Shown in pieces: positions 61,387 through 64,000 of a stretch of 64,000 nt of DNA (the first letter of the stretch is position 1; each line of letters begins with the position of its first letter). Below the pieces are notes generated by a model. The model saw only the letters and a program-made list of their open reading frames with translations, was not told where the DNA came from and made no database searches. Both the position numbers and the translations under genes were made by a program. Origin of the DNA: Streptomyces sp. TN58 (GTDB taxonomy: Bacteria > Actinomycetota > Actinomycetes > Streptomycetales > Streptomycetaceae); assembly GCF_001941845.1 (NCBI RefSeq), contig NZ_CP018870.1, positions 5,990,001 through 6,054,000 of the forward strand, written 5' to 3'.

Positions 61387-62775
61387 ATGACCAGAACCCT
61401 CATTACCGGCGGCCTCGTGATCACCGCTGCCGAAGAGGTACACGCGGATGTTCTGATCGAGGGCGGCCGCGTTGTGGCAATGGCGACCGCGGGCAGTCAG
61501 GCCTGGACTGCCGACCGGGTGATCGATGCCTCCCAGAAATATGTGGTCCCGGGCGGGGTCGACGCGCACACGCACATGGAGCTGCCGTTCGGCGGCACTT
61601 TCGCATCGGACACGTTCGAGACCGGGACGCGAGCCGCGGCCTGGGGCGGTACGACGACGATCGTCGATTTCGCGGTCCAGTCGCAGGGGCAGTCCCTGCG
61701 GGCCGGCCTTGACGCCTGGTACGGCAAGGCCGACGGGAACTGCGCGATCGACTACGCATTTCACATGATCGTCTCGGACGTCAACGAGCACACGCTCAAG
61801 GAAATGGACGGACTCGTCGAAGAGGGCGTAAGTTCGTTCAAATTGTTTATGGCATATCCGGGAGTGTTTTACTCGGACGACGGCCAGATCCTGCGCGCGA
61901 TGCAGCGGGCCTCTTCCAATGGCGGCCTGATTATGATGCACGCTGAGAACGGCATCGCGATCGACGTGCTCATCGAGCAGGCCCTGGCCCGCGGCGAGAC
62001 CGATCCCCGGTATCACGGCGAGGTGCGCAAGGCCCTTCTGGAGGCCGAAGCCACACACCGCGCGATCCAACTGGCCCGGGTGGCGGGCTCCCCGCTGTAC
62101 GTGGTCCACGTATCGGCGGAGGAGGCGGTGGCGGAGCTGGCGGCGGCCCGGGACATGGGGCTGCCGGTCTTCGGGGAGACCTGCCCGCAGTACCTCTTCC
62201 TGTCGACCGACAACCTGGCCGAGCCGGAGTTCGAGGGCGCCAAGTACGTCTGCTCCACGCCGCTGCGCCCCCGCGAGCACCAGGCGGCCCTGTGGCGGGG
62301 GCTGCGGACGAACGACCTCCAGGTGGTCTCCACCGACCACTGCCCGTTCTGCTTCCGCGGGCAGAAGGAGCTGGGCCGCGGGGACTTCTCGAAGATCCCG
62401 AACGGTCTCCCCGGGGTGGAGAACCGTATGGACCTGCTCCACCAGGCCGTCGTGGATGGGCACATCAGCCGCCGCCGCTGGATCGAGATCGCCTGCGCGA
62501 GCCCGGCCCGGATGTTCGGCATGTACCCGCAGAAGGGCACCATCGCGCCCGGCTCCGATGCCGACATCGTCATCTACGACCCGCACGCCGAGCAGGTCAT
62601 CTCCGCCGAGACCCACCACATGAACGTGGACTACTCGGCGTACGAGGGCAAGCAGATCACCGGACGCGTCGACACGGTCCTCTCCCGCGGCGACCTCGTC
62701 ATCGACCAGAACGAGTACGTAGGCCGGGCCGGCCACGGGGCCTTCATCCACCGTTCCACCTGCCAGTACCTCTAG
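61387..62775 (+). CDS. hydA: Dihydropyrimidinase (D-hydantoinase), mosaic gene
   Basis: Opens dihydrouracil or dihydrothymine to the N-carbamoyl beta-amino acid (second step of reductive pyrimidine breakdown). A complete 462-residue amidohydrolase: H60 and H62 in DAHTHMELPFGG, carbamylated K152 in SSFKLFMAYPG, then MMHAENG, YVVHVSAEEA, ETCPQYLFL and STDHCPFCF. The first about 220 codons use much lower GC (47% over 61801-61860, with AAA TTG TTT runs). From about 62060 on, codon use is typical of the region. The 5' part is therefore probably from another lineage. ATG is chosen at MTRTLITGG, with GGGAAGGG upstream. Confidence 0.94.
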   Translation: MTRTLITGGLVITAAEEVHADVLIEGGRVVAMATAGSQAWTADRVIDASQKYVVPGGVDAHTHMELPFGGTFASDTFETGTRAAAWGGTTTIVDFAVQSQGQSLRAGLDAWYGKADGNCAIDYAFHMIVSDVNEHTLKEMDGLVEEGVSSFKLFMAYPGVFYSDDGQILRAMQRASSNGGLIMMHAENGIAIDVLIEQALARGETDPRYHGEVRKALLEAEATHRAIQLARVAGSPLYVVHVSAEEAVAELAAARDMGLPVFGETCPQYLFLSTDNLAEPEFEGAKYVCSTPLRPREHQAALWRGLRTNDLQVVSTDHCPFCFRGQKELGRGDFSKIPNGLPGVENRMDLLHQAVVDGHISRRRWIEIACASPARMFGMYPQKGTIAPGSDADIVIYDPHAEQVISAETHHMNVDYSAYEGKQITGRVDTVLSRGDLVIDQNEYVGRAGHGAFIHRSTCQYL

Positions 62776-62834
62776 GGGGCGGCCGGGGCCCGTATACCCC
62801 GGCGCCCGCACTCCCAGCAAGGAGCAGCCCGATC

Positions 62835-63848
62835 ATGGACTTCGGCCTCGTCCTGCAGACCGACCCGCCCGCCTCCCAGGTCGTCAGCCTGATGAAGCGC
62901 GCCGAGAGGAACGGCTTCCGCTACGGCTGGACCTTCGACTCGGCCGTGCTCTGGCAGGAACCCTTCGTCATCTACAGCCAGATCCTGGCCAACACGCAGA
63001 AGCTGCACGTCGGCCCGATGGTCACCAACCCCGGCACCCGCACCTGGGAGGTGACCGCCTCAACCTTCGCCACCCTCAACGACATGTACGGCAACCGCAC
63101 CGTCTGCGGTATCGGCCGCGGCGACTCCGCCATGCGCGTCGCCGGCCGCGCCCCCAACACCCTCGCCCGGCTCGGCGAGGCCATCGACGTCATCCGCGAC
63201 CTCGCCGAGGGCCGCGAGGCCGAGGTCGACGGCAAGGCGCTGCGGATCCCGTGGATCAAGGACGGGAAACTCCCCGTCTGGATGGCGGCGTACGGCCCCA
63301 AGGCACTCGCCCTGACCGGCCAGAAGGCGGACGGGTTCATCCTCCAGCTGGCCGACCCCTTCCTCACGGAGTGGATGGTCAAGGCCGTACGGCAGGCCGC
63401 GACCGACGCCGGCCGCGACCCGGCGTCGGTGACCATCTGCGTGGCCGCCCCCGCGTACGTCACGGCCGACGACTCCCCGCAGGCCCTGGCCCACGCCCGC
63501 GACCAGTGCCGCTGGTTCGGCGGGATGGTCGGCAATCACGTCGCGGACCTCGTCTCCCGCTACGGCGAGCACTCCGCGATGGTCCCCGAGGAGCTCACCG
63601 CGTACATCAAGGACCGGCACGGCTACGACTACAGCCACCACGGCCGCGCCGGGAACCCCTCCACGGACTTCGTTCCCGACGAGATCGTCGACCGCTTCTG
63701 CCTCCTGGGCCCGGCCGAGGCCCACATCGCCAAACTCCGCCACCTGCGCGACCTGGGCGTCGACCAGTTCGCCGTCTACGACATGCACGACAACCGCGAG
63801 GCCACCATCGACGCGTACGGCACCTTCGTCATCCCCGCGTTCCGTTGA
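62835..63848 (+). CDS. LLM-class flavin/F420-dependent oxidoreductase
   Basis: A 337-residue luciferase-like monooxygenase-fold enzyme beginning MDFGLVLQTDPPASQVVSLM. Motifs are GFRYGWTFDSAVLWQEPFVI, VGPMVTNPGTRTWEVTASTF, CGIGRGDSAMRVAGRAP and PVWMAAYGPKALALTGQKAD. This branch (TIGR03842, as I recall) habitually accompanies dihydropyrimidinase and ureidopropionase genes in actinobacteria, probably acting on a pyrimidine or malonate-semialdehyde-related intermediate. The true reaction is not established. The ATG follows AAGGAG. Confidence 0.92.
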   Translation: MDFGLVLQTDPPASQVVSLMKRAERNGFRYGWTFDSAVLWQEPFVIYSQILANTQKLHVGPMVTNPGTRTWEVTASTFATLNDMYGNRTVCGIGRGDSAMRVAGRAPNTLARLGEAIDVIRDLAEGREAEVDGKALRIPWIKDGKLPVWMAAYGPKALALTGQKADGFILQLADPFLTEWMVKAVRQAATDAGRDPASVTICVAAPAYVTADDSPQALAHARDQCRWFGGMVGNHVADLVSRYGEHSAMVPEELTAYIKDRHGYDYSHHGRAGNPSTDFVPDEIVDRFCLLGPAEAHIAKLRHLRDLGVDQFAVYDMHDNREATIDAYGTFVIPAFR

Positions 63849-63892
63849 CGATGTCGGTCGGTCCAGCGTTTCAGCACATTCCGGCACCGTGG

Positions 63893-63922
63893 ACCGGGCT
63901 CGCGTGCGAGGTCAAGCCCGGT
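63893..63922. terminator. Hairpin after the pyrimidine operon
   Basis: ACCGGGCT (63893-63900) and AGCCCGGT (63915-63922) pair perfectly around a 14-nt loop, 44 bp beyond the last gene. The remaining bases to the window end hold CGGAACCTGTAGGGT and a similar copy, CGGAACCTGAAGGG, and may be the promoter of a gene beyond the edge. Confidence 0.5.
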
Positions 63923-64000
63923 CTTAGCGGAACCTGTAGGGTCCCCGGGGTGTTGCTGCGAACCCTTCCGCCGGAACCTGAAGGGCTACCGTAGGGTCGT

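Noticed and set aside
60705..62775. Two functional paralogous dihydropyrimidinases
   Set aside because: The first copy lacks everything after the carbamylated lysine, including later metal ligands, so it cannot be an active enzyme.
63939..64000. Similar CGGAACCTG segments at the window end as an att or operator site
   Set aside because: Only two short imperfect copies are visible and the neighbouring gene lies outside the window, so no function can be assigned.

Overview
The window is high-GC actinobacterial DNA, almost certainly a Streptomyces chromosome. The evidence is the strong GC bias at third codon positions, the many GTG starts and GTGA/ATGA start-stop overlaps, and the gene families present: AllR-linked allantoin genes beside malate synthase, DUF6278, MocR regulators, HINT-bearing secreted RHS toxins, FemX-MurJ pairs and PPOX/LLM F420-type oxidoreductases. 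No rRNA, tRNA or CRISPR array was recognised.

Layout. 1-2.5 kb: 3'-truncated malate synthase (aceB), a MobA-like nucleotidyltransferase and a small protein, all leftward. 2.5-8 kb: a MocR regulator, a 122-bp MITE-like inverted-repeat element, a PAS/PP2C (SpoIIE-type) phosphatase and a NarL-type two-component pair. 8.1-11.5 kb: a two-gene MacB/FtsX-type ABC transporter convergent with a GT-C type membrane protein. 11.7-15.3 kb: the allantoin module (allR divergent from allantoinase-allantoicase). AllR-like operators can be read at aceB, allR and allB, so purine-ureide breakdown and glyoxylate use appear to be controlled together. 15.4-18 kb: a GNAT, a VOC protein, an intergenic repeat cluster and an SDR.

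18-31.9 kb is the most accessory-looking part. A 1,072-residue exported DNRLRE/FG-GAP protein is divergent from a 2,483-residue secreted RHS polymorphic toxin. The toxin has an inserted ricin-type lectin domain, a pretoxin HINT peptidase and a C-terminal TreTu-like (predicted EF-Tu ADP-ribosyltransferase) domain, followed by a small overlapping immunity gene of about 50% GC. Next come a multiply frameshifted tyrosine integrase that has lost its catalytic Tyr, a RibD/DHFR-like protein and a second frameshifted remnant.

32-43.6 kb: an EamA exporter, an Idh/MocA oxidoreductase divergent from a tightly coupled sugar ABC/ROK operon, an MBL hydrolase, exonuclease III, DUF6278, an orphan polar-amino-acid ABC ATPase and a secreted CocE-type hydrolase. 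43.7-50.7 kb is a cell-envelope block: L,D-transpeptidase, FemX, MurJ, then a two-component pair with a lipoprotein. 50.7-58.3 kb: a P450, gamma-glutamyltransferase, a second-type methionine aminopeptidase divergent from a tiny XRE regulator across four 14-bp repeats, and several small proteins.

58.5-63.9 kb is a reductive pyrimidine-catabolism operon (beta-ureidopropionase, class III aminotransferase, dihydropyrimidinase, LLM oxidoreductase). Its dihydropyrimidinase locus is rearranged: a copy cut just after the carbamylated-lysine codon is followed by a complete but mosaic copy whose 5' part has markedly lower GC. All functional statements are read from sequence patterns and remembered family knowledge. 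No database search was run.
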